From Gordonia sp. X0973 (GTDB lineage Bacteria; Actinomycetota; Actinomycetes; Mycobacteriales; Mycobacteriaceae), in NCBI RefSeq assembly GCF_013348785.1, contig NZ_CP054691.1, positions 1,426,001 to 1,490,000 on the forward strand: 64,000 nucleotides of DNA, in the 5' to 3' direction. The translations under genes and the position numbers were made by a program. Under the pieces are notes generated by a model. That model had not been told where the DNA came from. It saw only the letters and a program-made list of their open reading frames with translations, and made no database searches. Positions 16,204 through 26,634 of the stretch are shown piece after piece; position 1 is the stretch's first letter, and every line of letters begins with the position of its first letter.

Positions 16204-17988
16204 TCACTGCGCGGCGGAAGTCTTGCGGTTCCCGAACAACTGCCGCTCCTCGTTGGTCGACACCAACCGCAGGCGCGTGCGCGAACCGGGGCTGACGACC
16301 GTCACCGTCGTCGGATCATCCGAGTCCTGGTGGAAGGCGAGGTCGACCCCGTCGGAGAGTGACATGCGCATCGCCGGGCGGCGGTGCACCCGGATGTGCG
16401 TCGCGATATTCGCGTCCTCGACGGCCTCGTCGGAATCCAGCAGGCACAGCGTGTACTGCGGCAGCGCCTGCTGGGCGGGCATACGCCAGGCCGAAACCCA
16501 CATGCTGGCCGGGGCGGCAACCGCGTCGACCATCGTCCGCCACACCTCGGGGCGGTCGGTGTGAATCAGGATGCGGGCGCCGATGACGCTGGCGCGCAAC
16601 ACGATCTGCTGGACCAAGGTCAGCCCACCCCACACTTCGACGCGTTTCACGCGAGGCCCGAAGAGGTTCATCGCGACCGCTCGGCCCTTCTCGTCGGCGC
16701 CGACGAGCTGACCGCAGCCGCCGATGGCCAGGTGGATGGAATCGAGGTCCTCCACGGTCCCGAGCCCCTCGGCGACGGGCAGCTGTTGGCGTGCGAGGGG
16801 GAGGGTGGCGCGCAGCGCGGGCAGCTGATCGCCCTCCAGCAGGCTCAATTCCGGCGAGGGCGGCTGTGTCAACGGGCCGGTCGTTCCGTAGCGCACGAGC
16901 GTGTCGATGGAGTGGATGCCCGATCCGTTGTCGTTCTGTACCGCGGTGCGCGTGGTCACCGAGATGCCTGGGTGCGACCAGATGTTCTGCAGGGCGGCGA
17001 CATCCAGGCTCGGTCCGAGTGCGTAGACGGCGCTCCGGTAACCGGCCCAGTCGACGCCGTTCCACTGTTCCGACGCGGTGCGCAGCTGCATCCCGTCCAT
17101 CAGCTGGGCCGAGAGCGCGGTGATCTCGGCAGCGGTCAGCGCCGTCGCGTGGTAGGACTCCGCGGCCATCCGGTTCGCCAGTCGACGCGTCGCGGAGATC
17201 GCCGTGCGCAACGCGCCGGTCGGTCCGCCGCCGCGGGAGGCGACGGCGTCGGGACACTTCGCCGGGTTCAGGCGCATCACCAGGAAGACGTCCTGGTGGG
17301 CGACGGCCCCCAGGGTGCCGACCAGCTCGGTGTACACGCGGGCCAGGTACGGGCTGGTGCGCGTCTGCCAACCGTGGGTGATGATGTCGATCGAGGTGAC
17401 CTCGATGTCGAACTGGTGCAGCGCCCGGGCGATCGTCCCGACGTTGAGCGTGCGCTCCGGACCGACCCCCGGACTCAGTCGCGTCAGCTCGCCGGGCCGG
17501 GTGGCCACCCGTAGCACCGAGAGCAGCTCGGTGCCGTCCCACCGCAGCCCGATCAGACCACCGTCGGGGGTGGGAACGTCGAACGGCGGCCGCGGGTTGG
17601 GCTCCTCGGCACGGGTGCGGCGCCAGAAGGCCAGTCGTCGTTGCAGGTGGGCGCCGAGCGTCATCCCACCGCGCGGCGTCGCGAGCAGCAGACCCAGCCC
17701 GACGCCGACGATGACCGCGACCAATGCCGTCGCCCACACCGGCAGGGAGGTGAACAGCTCGAGGACCGCGAACAATGCGACGGCGAGCAACTCGGTGACG
17801 ACAATGGTCCACAACGGAACCGTCTTGTAGAGCGGTTTGGGGTGTTGCGTCAGGCTCGGCGCGTCGCCGGATGAAAATACCGTCGCCGATCCCGGGTGCG
17901 TGAGCACGGTGCCGGCCGGGGCCAATGCGGGACTTCCCGGGACCACAGGTTTGAGATCCGACGCCCGCCCACGATTTCCCCACCTCAC
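16204..17988 (-). CDS. eccE: EccE, ESX membrane complex component
   Basis: 594 residues. A polar N-terminus of about 50 residues, two adjacent transmembrane helices (about 58-102), then a large soluble domain with RWDGTELLSVLRV and an ordered alpha/beta region. This is EccE, the peripheral subunit of the ESX core channel, found in PE/PPE-bearing ESX systems but absent from ESX-4. In mycobacteria eccE follows mycP on the same strand; here it is convergent with the substrate operon and divergent from eccB. The length is longer than ESX-3 EccE, mainly in the soluble part. Confidence 0.85.
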   Translation of the reverse strand: MRWGNRGRASDLKPVVPGSPALAPAGTVLTHPGSATVFSSGDAPSLTQHPKPLYKTVPLWTIVVTELLAVALFAVLELFTSLPVWATALVAVIVGVGLGLLLATPRGGMTLGAHLQRRLAFWRRTRAEEPNPRPPFDVPTPDGGLIGLRWDGTELLSVLRVATRPGELTRLSPGVGPERTLNVGTIARALHQFDIEVTSIDIITHGWQTRTSPYLARVYTELVGTLGAVAHQDVFLVMRLNPAKCPDAVASRGGGPTGALRTAISATRRLANRMAAESYHATALTAAEITALSAQLMDGMQLRTASEQWNGVDWAGYRSAVYALGPSLDVAALQNIWSHPGISVTTRTAVQNDNGSGIHSIDTLVRYGTTGPLTQPPSPELSLLEGDQLPALRATLPLARQQLPVAEGLGTVEDLDSIHLAIGGCGQLVGADEKGRAVAMNLFGPRVKRVEVWGGLTLVQQIVLRASVIGARILIHTDRPEVWRTMVDAVAAPASMWVSAWRMPAQQALPQYTLCLLDSDEAVEDANIATHIRVHRRPAMRMSLSDGVDLAFHQDSDDPTTVTVVSPGSRTRLRLVSTNEERQLFGNRKTSAAQ

Positions 17989-18099
17989 GACGGCTGATGC
18001 TAGCAGGACGGGTGACGGTCACCGCGACGAGGCAAGTATTGTCAATGCGTTGAAGGTGTACCGCATTGGGCGGCGACGAGTCTCGGGGGAATCCGCAAC

Positions 18100-19497
18100 G
18101 TGGCAAAACGAACTACCACGCCTCAGGTAAACGGCTACCGGTTCCTGGTGCGGCGCTTGGAGCACGCGCTCGTGCGCCGCGACGTCCGCATGATCCAGGA
18201 TCCGATGGGGGCCCAGGTCAAGTCGTTGATGATCGGCCTCATCATCACGGTGCTGATCGTCGGCATCGGTCTGGTGATGTCGTTCTTCAAACCGCAGGGC
18301 TCCGTCGGCGACGCCAAGATCCTGGTGTCGAAGAACTCCGGCTCCCTGTATGCCCTCGTCGACAACAGGCTGCACCCCGTCCTGAACCTCACCTCGGCCC
18401 GCCTCGCGACGGGAAGTGCGGAATCGCCGACGTCGGTGAAGGAATCGCTGCTCGACAAGTTCCCGCGCGGATCGCTGATCGGCATCCCGGGCGCCCCGTG
18501 GTCGTTGGAGGCGAACGGCTCCGGCTCGCCCAGCCAGTGGACGGTGTGCGACAAGACGTCCAACCCCAACAACGCCGACAGTTCGACCGCGGTGGCCGTG
18601 ATCGTCGGCGATGTCGCTTCGACGCCGCACCTGACGGGCAAGTCGGGCCTGCTGGTGACCGTCGGCGGCAAGGAGTACCTGATCACCGACAACAGCCGGG
18701 CCGAGATCAACACCGACGACACCGCCGTCGCCGACGCGTTGAAGCTGCAGATGGTGACCCCGCGCCCAATCTCGCGCGCCGTGCTCAACGCCATTCCGGC
18801 TGCGCGCCCGATCGTCGCACCCACCATCGCCGACGCCGGCAAGCCCAGTCGGTTCGCCCTCGGTGCGCGGACGCCCATCGGATCGATCATCGAGTCCGAC
18901 GCGGTCGGCGGCAAGGAGCTGTACGCCCTTCTCCCCGACGGGGTGGAGTCGATCTCCCCGCTGGTGGCCTCGATGATCCAGGTGCGGTACCGGTCGTCGG
19001 TGGTGCAGGTCAACCCGGCCGACCTCGCATCGGTGCCGCGGGTGAAGGCGCTCGGCGTGCAGAGCTATCCCACCGAGGCGCCGCATATGGTCGACAACCC
19101 GTCGGCCCTGTGCTTCCAGTGGTCGCCGAGTGGCATCGCCTTGACGATGGGACCGGAGGTCCCGGTCCCGACCGGAACCACGATGGTGCCCGTGATCGGC
19201 CGCACCGGCGCCGGAGCGCAGGCCGACGCGGTCGCCCTGCCTCCGGGTAAGGGCTGGGCCGTCCGGACCACCGGCAACACACCGGACAGCACCCGAATGG
19301 ACTCGTACTTCTTCGTCAGCGACACCGGCGTACGTTTCGCCGTGCCCGACGCCGACGTCTCGGTCCTCGGCCTGCCTGAGCCGCAACGCGCACCGTGGGC
19401 GATCGTGTCCCTGCTGCCGTCCGGGCCGATGCTCTCGCGGGAAGCCGCACTGGTCGAGCGTGTCGACATCGACACCGCTTCTCAAACGGGCAAGTAG
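18100..19497 (+). CDS. eccB: EccB, ESX membrane complex component
   Basis: 465 residues from a GTG start. A short cytoplasmic segment with VNGYRFLVRRLEHALVRRD, diagnostic of EccB, then one transmembrane helix (about 43-63) and a large external domain with the EccB repeat fold. A pair of cysteines (VCDK and LCFQW) is present as usual for the family's disulfide. EccB anchors the ESX complex and reaches into the envelope. The gene is divergent from eccE and convergent with mycP, with only 7 bases between stops. Confidence 0.92.
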   Translation: MAKRTTTPQVNGYRFLVRRLEHALVRRDVRMIQDPMGAQVKSLMIGLIITVLIVGIGLVMSFFKPQGSVGDAKILVSKNSGSLYALVDNRLHPVLNLTSARLATGSAESPTSVKESLLDKFPRGSLIGIPGAPWSLEANGSGSPSQWTVCDKTSNPNNADSSTAVAVIVGDVASTPHLTGKSGLLVTVGGKEYLITDNSRAEINTDDTAVADALKLQMVTPRPISRAVLNAIPAARPIVAPTIADAGKPSRFALGARTPIGSIIESDAVGGKELYALLPDGVESISPLVASMIQVRYRSSVVQVNPADLASVPRVKALGVQSYPTEAPHMVDNPSALCFQWSPSGIALTMGPEVPVPTGTTMVPVIGRTGAGAQADAVALPPGKGWAVRTTGNTPDSTRMDSYFFVSDTGVRFAVPDADVSVLGLPEPQRAPWAIVSLLPSGPMLSREAALVERVDIDTASQTGK

Positions 19498-19504
19498 GCG
19501 GACG

Positions 19505-20893
19505 CTAGAAGTCAGTGCCCTCGACGAGTTTGCGACGGTCGTGGGTCGGTCGGGTGCGCAGGAACACCAGCAGCAAGGCCAGCGCCCCGGCGAGTAGCGC
19601 CCCGCCGGTCGCGATCAGCGGCGCCTTCGACTTCGCCGGCGCCACCGTGGGCGTGGGCAGGCGGTTGGTGGCGTAGGGGTTGGCCAGGGCCGACGTCGGC
19701 GGCACCTCGTCGGCGAGCGCGGCGACCGGGTCGATGACGCCGTAGCCGATCGAGGTGTCCCGGGCGCCGGGGCCGTGCGCGGTGCGCTTGATTCGGTCCA
19801 TGACCTGCCCGGCCGAGAGCGAGGGATAGCGGGAGCGGATCAGCGCCGCCAGCCCGGACACGTAGGCCGCCGAGTAGCTCGTCCCGCGGAAGGCGACGAA
19901 TTTGCCCTCGGCGACCTCGCCGTTGGCCAGCTCGGCCTTCGCCGGCTTCGACGAGAGGGAGACGATGTCCGATCCGGGGGCGGCGACGGCCACCCACGGC
20001 CCCCACAGGCTGAAATCGGAGACGGAGCCGTCGGATTCCACCGAGGCGACCGCCAGCGAATAGTCCGAATACCAGGCGGGGGTGGCCACGGTCGACACCG
20101 ACGCCCACGGGTCAGATGTCGACGGAGCCGGGTTCTGCGACTTGCAGCCCGTCTTGTCGCTGACGTTGCCCGCCGCGCTGACCACGACGACGTTCTGCCG
20201 GTACGCATAGGCGATCGCACGCCCCAGCTCACCGCTGCCGTTGATGCTCTCACCCGGGCTCATACACGCGACCTGCGAGATGTTGATGACCGTCGCCCGC
20301 AGTTCCACCGCCCGGACCACGGCGCGGGCCAACGTGGCGGTCGTTCCATAGCCGCTGCTCGTCTTGTTGTTGACGGACTGGTCGCCGCGGTCCTTCTCGC
20401 GATAGGACGGGCTGGACTGCCGGATCGCGATGATCGTCGCGGCGGGTGCGACCCCGGCGAAGGCGTCGCGGCTGCTCGGGTGACCGGCGATGATCCCGGC
20501 GACCGCGGTGCCATGACCGTCGCAATCGGTCGTCCCGTCGCCGCCGGACACGTAGTCGCCGCCGGGGACCACCGAGAGGCGCCGCTGCGGGGTCACGCCG
20601 GTGTCGATGACGGCCACGCGCTGACCCGCGCCGCGCGAGAACGTCCACGCCCGGGCGACCTCCATCGCGGTGAAGGGCTTGCTCGGCATGGTGAAATCCG
20701 ACCCGTTACCCGCGGGCTGCGCGCACACGACGCTCTGCTGCGTCGGCTCGGCCGGTGCGACCGGCCCCGACGACGGCGGGCCTCCCGACACCTTGGGGGG
20801 CGAGATCGCCCAGGCCAGCGGTGCGGTGAAGGTGGCGGCGGCGGTGACGGCCGTCGCGGTGGTCAGCCGGAGGAACGCCTCACGCCTGCGCAT
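19505..20893 (-). CDS. mycP: MycP mycosin, ESX subtilisin-like protease
   Basis: 462 residues from the ATG at 20893. An N-terminal signal peptide (about 1-29, Ala-rich), a subtilase domain with catalytic D97 (VIDTGV), H127 (DGHGTAVAG), oxyanion N243 (AAGN) and S339 (GTSYSAAYVSG), then a Pro-rich linker and one C-terminal transmembrane helix (about 425-446) with a short basic tail. All active residues are present. MycP is membrane-tethered on the outer side and stabilises the ESX complex. It lies five bases downstream of eccD on the same strand. Confidence 0.93.
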   Translation of the reverse strand: MRRREAFLRLTTATAVTAAATFTAPLAWAISPPKVSGGPPSSGPVAPAEPTQQSVVCAQPAGNGSDFTMPSKPFTAMEVARAWTFSRGAGQRVAVIDTGVTPQRRLSVVPGGDYVSGGDGTTDCDGHGTAVAGIIAGHPSSRDAFAGVAPAATIIAIRQSSPSYREKDRGDQSVNNKTSSGYGTTATLARAVVRAVELRATVINISQVACMSPGESINGSGELGRAIAYAYRQNVVVVSAAGNVSDKTGCKSQNPAPSTSDPWASVSTVATPAWYSDYSLAVASVESDGSVSDFSLWGPWVAVAAPGSDIVSLSSKPAKAELANGEVAEGKFVAFRGTSYSAAYVSGLAALIRSRYPSLSAGQVMDRIKRTAHGPGARDTSIGYGVIDPVAALADEVPPTSALANPYATNRLPTPTVAPAKSKAPLIATGGALLAGALALLLVFLRTRPTHDRRKLVEGTDF

Positions 20894-20898
20894 CGCGG

Positions 20899-22401
20899 TC
20901 AGAGTCCGCGGGCGAGGCCGTAGACGCCGGCGATCCCGGCGGCCAATGGGACGCAGACGGTGATCATGACGTATTCGAGGATCTCGCCGGCCCGCCGGAC
21001 GGGCGGGGTGTGCTCGCGCCGGGCGACGACGACTCCGATGTAGGCCGAGCCGGCGGCGAGCAGCAGCAGCCAGGCGAAACCGACGATCATCCACCAGCCG
21101 TTGGCGAGGATCACCATGACGCCCAGCGCGACGGCACCGGCGAGGCCGGCGCCGATCATCGACCCGGCGGCGCTCAGGTCGCGGTGCAGGCGCCCGCGGG
21201 AGGCGATCGCCGTGCTGGCCAGCAGGGCGAGGAGGATCGCCTGCCAGTGGGCGCGGCCCTCGTAGGGGAACGCGGTGATCGTCGCGGCGACCACCGCGAC
21301 CGTCGCGCACCCCAGCACGAGGCCGGCGAGGTAGCTGTTGGCGGCCTTGGCGCGGATCTCCAGCGCCTGCGACTGCGGCATGGCCAGGTTGGCGATGGCC
21401 GAGACACCCGGCTCGACGTTGATCGCCGGATCCGAATCGTCGTCGGTCAGCGGTTCCCCGACGTTGGGGACGGTCGGAATCGGCAGGCGCGCCAACAGAA
21501 TCGTCAGCCGCGGTCCGACGAAGGAGGCGAACATGGCGACGACCGTCATGATCGCCGCGGTCTTCACCAGGTCGTCACCCCAGAGCGTCTGCAATAGCGC
21601 CCCGAGTGCCGCCAACACGGTCCCGGAGATCAGCGCCAGGTGGGCCATCGGGCTGCCGGCCGAGACTCGCAGCGAGATGACGGCGACGATGGCCGCGAGC
21701 GCGAAGCCGAGGAAGAAGGCCAGGGCCACCCGATCCGGTCCGACCGCCAACCAGCCCGTCGCGAAGGCGGTGGTGCAGGAGGCACAGGTCATCAGGGCGC
21801 CGACGGTGACGTCGCGCAGTCGCTGCACGCTGAGGAAGGCACCCAGCAGGAAGCCGGCGGCCCCGACGGCCGCGAACGCCAGCCCCACCCAACGGTAGGG
21901 ACTGGTGTGGGCGGTGAGCAGGAGGGCGACCACACCAGCGAGGGCCGCGACCGGCAGTCCGATCGCACCCATCCACCGGGCCGACCGCGTCGACCAGGAA
22001 CTGAACTCGCGGGCGTTGATGCCGGCGATCGCCTCGATCACGTCGTCGTAGATGACCGGGATCTCGGTGGTGGACTCGGTGCGCAGAACCAGCAGGTCGC
22101 CGTCACGGACTCCGGCCGAGGAGAGGGAGAGGTTGTCGTCGAGCGGGCGCTGGCCGACGCGGCTGAGCGTCCACTGCTCGGTGAGGTCGAGGGGTACGTC
22201 GGCGGGCTCGTCGAATTCGTTGCGCAGCAGCAGGCGGGCCAGCTCGGGCAGCAATGCTGCCACCGATGCCTCCGACGGCACGCCGACGTCGATCTGGCGG
22301 TGTCCGCACAGCACCGAAATCCTCGTCAGCTCGGTGGCGAGCTGCTCTGCGGCCGGCGTCGCATCCGTCGACGTCGTGGCCTGAGGCGAAAGATCAGTCA
22401 C
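20899..22401 (-). CDS. eccD: EccD, ESX channel protein
   Basis: 500 residues from a GTG start. The first 110 residues form a ubiquitin-like domain (RISVLCGHRQIDVGVPSE, then VRDGDLLVLRT), followed by a linker and about eleven transmembrane helices to the end. EccD builds the central membrane vestibule of ESX systems as a dimer per protomer. It is transcribed with mycP (five-base gap) and is divergent from eccC across about 160 bases that must hold both promoters. Confidence 0.92.
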   Translation of the reverse strand: MTDLSPQATTSTDATPAAEQLATELTRISVLCGHRQIDVGVPSEASVAALLPELARLLLRNEFDEPADVPLDLTEQWTLSRVGQRPLDDNLSLSSAGVRDGDLLVLRTESTTEIPVIYDDVIEAIAGINAREFSSWSTRSARWMGAIGLPVAALAGVVALLLTAHTSPYRWVGLAFAAVGAAGFLLGAFLSVQRLRDVTVGALMTCASCTTAFATGWLAVGPDRVALAFFLGFALAAIVAVISLRVSAGSPMAHLALISGTVLAALGALLQTLWGDDLVKTAAIMTVVAMFASFVGPRLTILLARLPIPTVPNVGEPLTDDDSDPAINVEPGVSAIANLAMPQSQALEIRAKAANSYLAGLVLGCATVAVVAATITAFPYEGRAHWQAILLALLASTAIASRGRLHRDLSAAGSMIGAGLAGAVALGVMVILANGWWMIVGFAWLLLLAAGSAYIGVVVARREHTPPVRRAGEILEYVMITVCVPLAAGIAGVYGLARGL

Positions 22402-22561
22402 CTTGGGAACCCCCTATTTCCAACCGCGGGGGATGCTACACGAGCCGTCGGCCTCGAACGTAAGGCGGAGCAGAGGATGCGCTAGCATGACCGAGGCCGG
22501 CGAATGGGCGGGTGGGGCGTTCGACGCTGAGACGACAGACTGCCGAGGTGGGGGAAGCGCA

Positions 22562-25500
22562 ATGACCACAGACGGATTCGTCCGCCGCGCCCGTCGTAAA
22601 CAACCGCGTTCGCCCGGTGGCGATCTGGCATTGCAGGCACCCCCGGAGATTCCCCGCGCCGTACCGGCCAACATTCTGCTGCGCATCCTGCCCGTCGTGA
22701 TGGTGGTCGCGATGATCGGCATGATCGCGCTGTTCATCAGCGTCGGCGGCTCCGCGGCCATGCGGAACCCGATGATGATGATGTTCCCGATGATGATGCT
22801 CATGTCGATGGCCGGCATGTTCTTCGGCGGGGGCCGGGGCAACGGCAAGCGCGCGGCCGAGCTGAACGAGGAGCGCAAAGACTACCTCCGTTACCTGGGC
22901 CGGATGCGCGACGACGTCGCGACGACGACGTCGGACCAGCACGACGCGCTGGCGTGGTCGCATCCGGAACCCGAAGGACTGCTTCCGGCGATCGGCGGCG
23001 ACCGCATGTGGGAGCGCCGGCCCGACGACTCCGACTTCTGCCACGTCCGCGTCGGCGTCGGCTCACAACGCCTCGCGACGCGGCTCTCCCCGCCGGACAC
23101 CGGGCCGCTGGAAGACCTCGAACCGGTCTCCATGATGGCGCTGCGTCGATTCATCCGCGCCCACACCGTGACCCGTGGCATGCCGACCGCGGTGTCGTTG
23201 CGCGGATTCGCGGCCATCGGGATCGAGGGCGCCACCGACCGGGTCCACGGCCTGGTCCGGGCGATGCTGGTGCAGATCGCGACCATGCACGGTCCCGACC
23301 ACGTGCGCATCGCGGTCATCTGTGCGGACCCCGACGCGGAGGCGTGGTCGTGGCTCAAGTGGGTCCCGCACGCGCTGCACCCGACCCGCACCGACGGCAT
23401 CGGCGCCGCCCGGATGATGTACCGCTCACTCGGCGAATTCGACCAGGATCACCACGGCGACCTGATGGAACGCGGCCGGTGGGCGCGCAGCGCACCCCCG
23501 ACGCAGGGCCGCGTGCAGTGGGTCGTCGTCCTCGCCGACGGGTATGTCGCGGGCAACGAGCCGGTCATCAGCGACGGCGGGCTCGACTCGGTCACCGTCA
23601 TCGACGTCCGCGGCGCCGCCTACGAATTGACGGCGCGCAAGGGCCTGCAACTGGAGATCCGCGACACCGGGCTGCTGGCCGCTCGCACCGCGACGGATTC
23701 CGAGGAGTTCGCCGTCGCCGACAACGTCAGCGTCGGGCTCGCCGAGACCATCGCCCGCCGCATGGCGCGCTTCCGACTCGCCACCGCTGCGCAGCTGGTG
23801 AACCTGTCGACCACCGACACCGAGAACGCCGATCCCGGCCTGATGCGGCTGATCGGGGCCGGCGACGCGGCCCGGATCGATCCGTCGGTCGTGTGGAGGC
23901 CCCGCTCGGCGCGCGAACGCCTGCGGGTGCCCATCGGTATCCGTCGCGACGGCAGCCCGATGGAACTCGACATCAAGGAGGCCGCCGAATACGGCATGGG
24001 GCCGCACGGCCTGTGTATCGGCGCGACCGGTTCGGGTAAATCGGAGTTCCTGCGGACGCTGGTGCTCTCCATGGTGACGACGCATTCGCCGGACGCGCTG
24101 AACCTCGTGCTCGTCGACTTCAAGGGCGGCGCGACCTTCCTCGGACTCGACGAACTGCCGCACGTGGCCGCGGTCATCACGAACCTCGAGGAAGAACTCT
24201 CGATGGTCGACCGCATGCGCGACGCGCTGGCCGGCGAGATGAATCGCAGGCAGGAACTGCTCCGCTCGGCCGGAAACTTCGCCAACGTCGGCGACTACGA
24301 GGCGGCGCGGCGCAACGGTGCCGATCTCGACCCGCTGCCTGCGCTCTTCATCGTCGTCGACGAGTTCTCCGAATTGCTCTCGCAGAAGCCCGACTTCGCC
24401 GAGCTGTTCGTCATGATCGGTCGCCTGGGCCGTTCGCTGCACGTCCATCTGCTCCTCGCGTCGCAGCGCCTCGAAGAGGGCAAGCTGCGCGGGCTCGATT
24501 CGCACCTGTCCTACCGGATCGGCCTCAAGACCTTCTCGGCCGCCGAGTCGCGCGCGGTGCTGGGCGTCCCCGACGCCTATCACCTGCCGAGCCAGCCCGG
24601 TTCGGCCTTCCTCAAGTCCGACGCCGACGACCCGGTGCGGTTCAACGCCTCCTACGTGTCGGGGCCATATATCCCCGGCGTCGTCGAGGCCGGTGGCGAC
24701 GACGGCGGGCGGGCGTCGCTGGGCGGCGGCTCGCTGAAGCTGTTCACGGCCTCCCCGGTGGAGGCGGACGCGGTCCCGGAACCGACCGAGACCCCGGCCA
24801 TCACGCGCGCCAGCAGCTCGACCGAGCCGTTGATCCGCGACGGTCGCACGGTCACCCTGCTGGACATGGTCGTCAGCCGACTCGTCGGCCACGGGCGCCC
24901 GGCACACGAGGTGTGGCTGCCGCCGCTCGACGAGTCGCCGGCCGTGAACTCGTTGTTCCCCGGTGACGACTGGCGCTCGAGTGCCTTTGCCCGCGGCTCG
25001 CTCGTCGTGCCGATCGGTATCGAGGACCGGCCCTACGACCAGCGTCGCGACGTACTCACCGTCGACGTCTCCGGTGCCGCGGGCCATGTCGCGGTCGTCG
25101 GCGGACCGCAGTCGGGCAAGTCGACGACGGTCCGAACCTTCATCCTGTCCACCGCGGCGACGCATACCCCGGCCGAGGCGCAGTTCTACTGCCTCGACTT
25201 CGGTGGTGGCACGCTGACCGGCCTGGCCGGGCTCGCACACGTGGGATCGGTCGCCACCCGAATGGAGGACGATCGCGTCCGCCGCACCGTGGCGGAGGTC
25301 GTCACGTTGCTGCGACAGCGCGAGGCGCGGTTCCGCGATCTGGGAATCGAATCCATCCGCGACTTCCGTCGTCGCAAAGCCCTCGCCTTGGCCGCCGATT
25401 CCGACGACCCGATCCTCGAGGACGAATTCGGCGACGTCTTCCTCGTCGTCGACGGCTGGGGAGTGGTCCGCAGCGAGTTCGAGGCCCTCGAGGAACAGTT

Positions 25501-26605
25501 GACCGCGGTGGCCGGCCAGGGGTTGTCCTACGGCATCCACTTGGTGCTGACCGCGTCGCGCTGGATGGAGATTCGGCCCGCCGTCAAGGATCTGCTCGGC
25601 ACCCGGCTGGAGCTGCGACTGGGCGATCCGGGGGATTCGGAGTTCGACCGCAAGGTCGCGCATCTGGTGCCGTCCGGCCGACCGGGACGCGGGTTGACGC
25701 CGGACAACCTACACATGCTCGTCGGCCTGCCCCGGCTCGACGGCGAGACCGACCCCAACACCCTGCAGGACGGGGTCGCCGACGCGATTACGCAGATCGC
25801 CGCCTTCTACGGGGACCTGGCGGCACCTGCGGTCCGCATGCTGCCCGAACGGGTCGATCGGGACGAACTCTCCGCACGCGCGTGGCAGATGCACGAGAAG
25901 AACCCCACGAGCGTCGCGCTCGGCATCAACGAGTCCGAACTCGCGCCGGTCGTCATCGACTTCTTGGCGCAACCGCACGTGTTGGCGTTCGGCGATACCG
26001 AGTCCGGCAAGACGGCGCTGCTGCGGACGATCTTGCGCGGCCTGGTGGAGAACTCCACCCCGTCGCAGACCAAGATCGTCCTCATCGACTATCGGCGGAC
26101 CCTGCTCGGCGAGGTCGAGGGCAACCACCTCGCCGGGTACGCCTCCCAAGCGTCGACGACTCAAACGTTGATGACGGATCTGGCGGCGGTGCTCGACAGC
26201 CGCCAACCCGGTGCCGACATCACGCCGAAAGAACTGCGCGACCGCAGCTGGTGGGAGGGCCCGGAGTTCTACGTCGTGATCGACGACTACGACATGGTGG
26301 CCCTCGCCTCGGGCAACCCGATCCTGCCCATCGTCGACTACCTGGCCCAGGCGCGCGACGTCGGGCTGCACGTGATCCTCGTTCGGCGCTCGGGCGGCGC
26401 GTCACGAGCGCTCTACGACCCGGTCATCACGCGACTGCGCGACGTCTCCGCCGAGGGTCTGGTGATGAGCGGCAACAAGGACGAGGGCGTGCTCCTCGGC
26501 ACCACCAAGTGCTGTCCGCGTCCGCCGGGGCAGGCGATGATGGTGTCGCGCACCCAGGGCGAGGGACTGGTTCAGATCGCCTGGACGCCACCGCGCGAGA
26601 TCTAG
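22562..26605 (+). CDS. eccC: EccC, three-domain FtsK/SpoIIIE ATPase motor of ESX
   Basis: 1347 residues from the ATG at 22562 (GGGGGAAG upstream). Two N-terminal transmembrane helices (about 38-90, very Met-rich second helix), a DUF/stalk ATPase-like region, then three FtsK-type ATPase domains with P-loops at K493 (GATGSGKS), K853 (GGPQSGKS) and K1150 (GDTESGKT). Walker B motifs are clear in the first (FIVVDEF), and present as VVDGW and VIDDY in the second and third. It is the fused form, unlike the split EccCa/EccCb of ESX-1. It energises export and its last domain binds EsxB-type signals. Confidence 0.95.
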   Translation: MTTDGFVRRARRKQPRSPGGDLALQAPPEIPRAVPANILLRILPVVMVVAMIGMIALFISVGGSAAMRNPMMMMFPMMMLMSMAGMFFGGGRGNGKRAAELNEERKDYLRYLGRMRDDVATTTSDQHDALAWSHPEPEGLLPAIGGDRMWERRPDDSDFCHVRVGVGSQRLATRLSPPDTGPLEDLEPVSMMALRRFIRAHTVTRGMPTAVSLRGFAAIGIEGATDRVHGLVRAMLVQIATMHGPDHVRIAVICADPDAEAWSWLKWVPHALHPTRTDGIGAARMMYRSLGEFDQDHHGDLMERGRWARSAPPTQGRVQWVVVLADGYVAGNEPVISDGGLDSVTVIDVRGAAYELTARKGLQLEIRDTGLLAARTATDSEEFAVADNVSVGLAETIARRMARFRLATAAQLVNLSTTDTENADPGLMRLIGAGDAARIDPSVVWRPRSARERLRVPIGIRRDGSPMELDIKEAAEYGMGPHGLCIGATGSGKSEFLRTLVLSMVTTHSPDALNLVLVDFKGGATFLGLDELPHVAAVITNLEEELSMVDRMRDALAGEMNRRQELLRSAGNFANVGDYEAARRNGADLDPLPALFIVVDEFSELLSQKPDFAELFVMIGRLGRSLHVHLLLASQRLEEGKLRGLDSHLSYRIGLKTFSAAESRAVLGVPDAYHLPSQPGSAFLKSDADDPVRFNASYVSGPYIPGVVEAGGDDGGRASLGGGSLKLFTASPVEADAVPEPTETPAITRASSSTEPLIRDGRTVTLLDMVVSRLVGHGRPAHEVWLPPLDESPAVNSLFPGDDWRSSAFARGSLVVPIGIEDRPYDQRRDVLTVDVSGAAGHVAVVGGPQSGKSTTVRTFILSTAATHTPAEAQFYCLDFGGGTLTGLAGLAHVGSVATRMEDDRVRRTVAEVVTLLRQREARFRDLGIESIRDFRRRKALALAADSDDPILEDEFGDVFLVVDGWGVVRSEFEALEEQLTAVAGQGLSYGIHLVLTASRWMEIRPAVKDLLGTRLELRLGDPGDSEFDRKVAHLVPSGRPGRGLTPDNLHMLVGLPRLDGETDPNTLQDGVADAITQIAAFYGDLAAPAVRMLPERVDRDELSARAWQMHEKNPTSVALGINESELAPVVIDFLAQPHVLAFGDTESGKTALLRTILRGLVENSTPSQTKIVLIDYRRTLLGEVEGNHLAGYASQASTTQTLMTDLAAVLDSRQPGADITPKELRDRSWWEGPEFYVVIDDYDMVALASGNPILPIVDYLAQARDVGLHVILVRRSGGASRALYDPVITRLRDVSAEGLVMSGNKDEGVLLGTTKCCPRPPGQAMMVSRTQGEGLVQIAWTPPREI

Positions 26606-26634
26606 CCCCCGCGGGGCTCGCGGGACGGCGCGGA

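Noticed and set aside
23426..25663. Long minus-strand frame opposite eccC
   Set aside because: Antisense shadow of a GC-rich gene; no start signals or domain.
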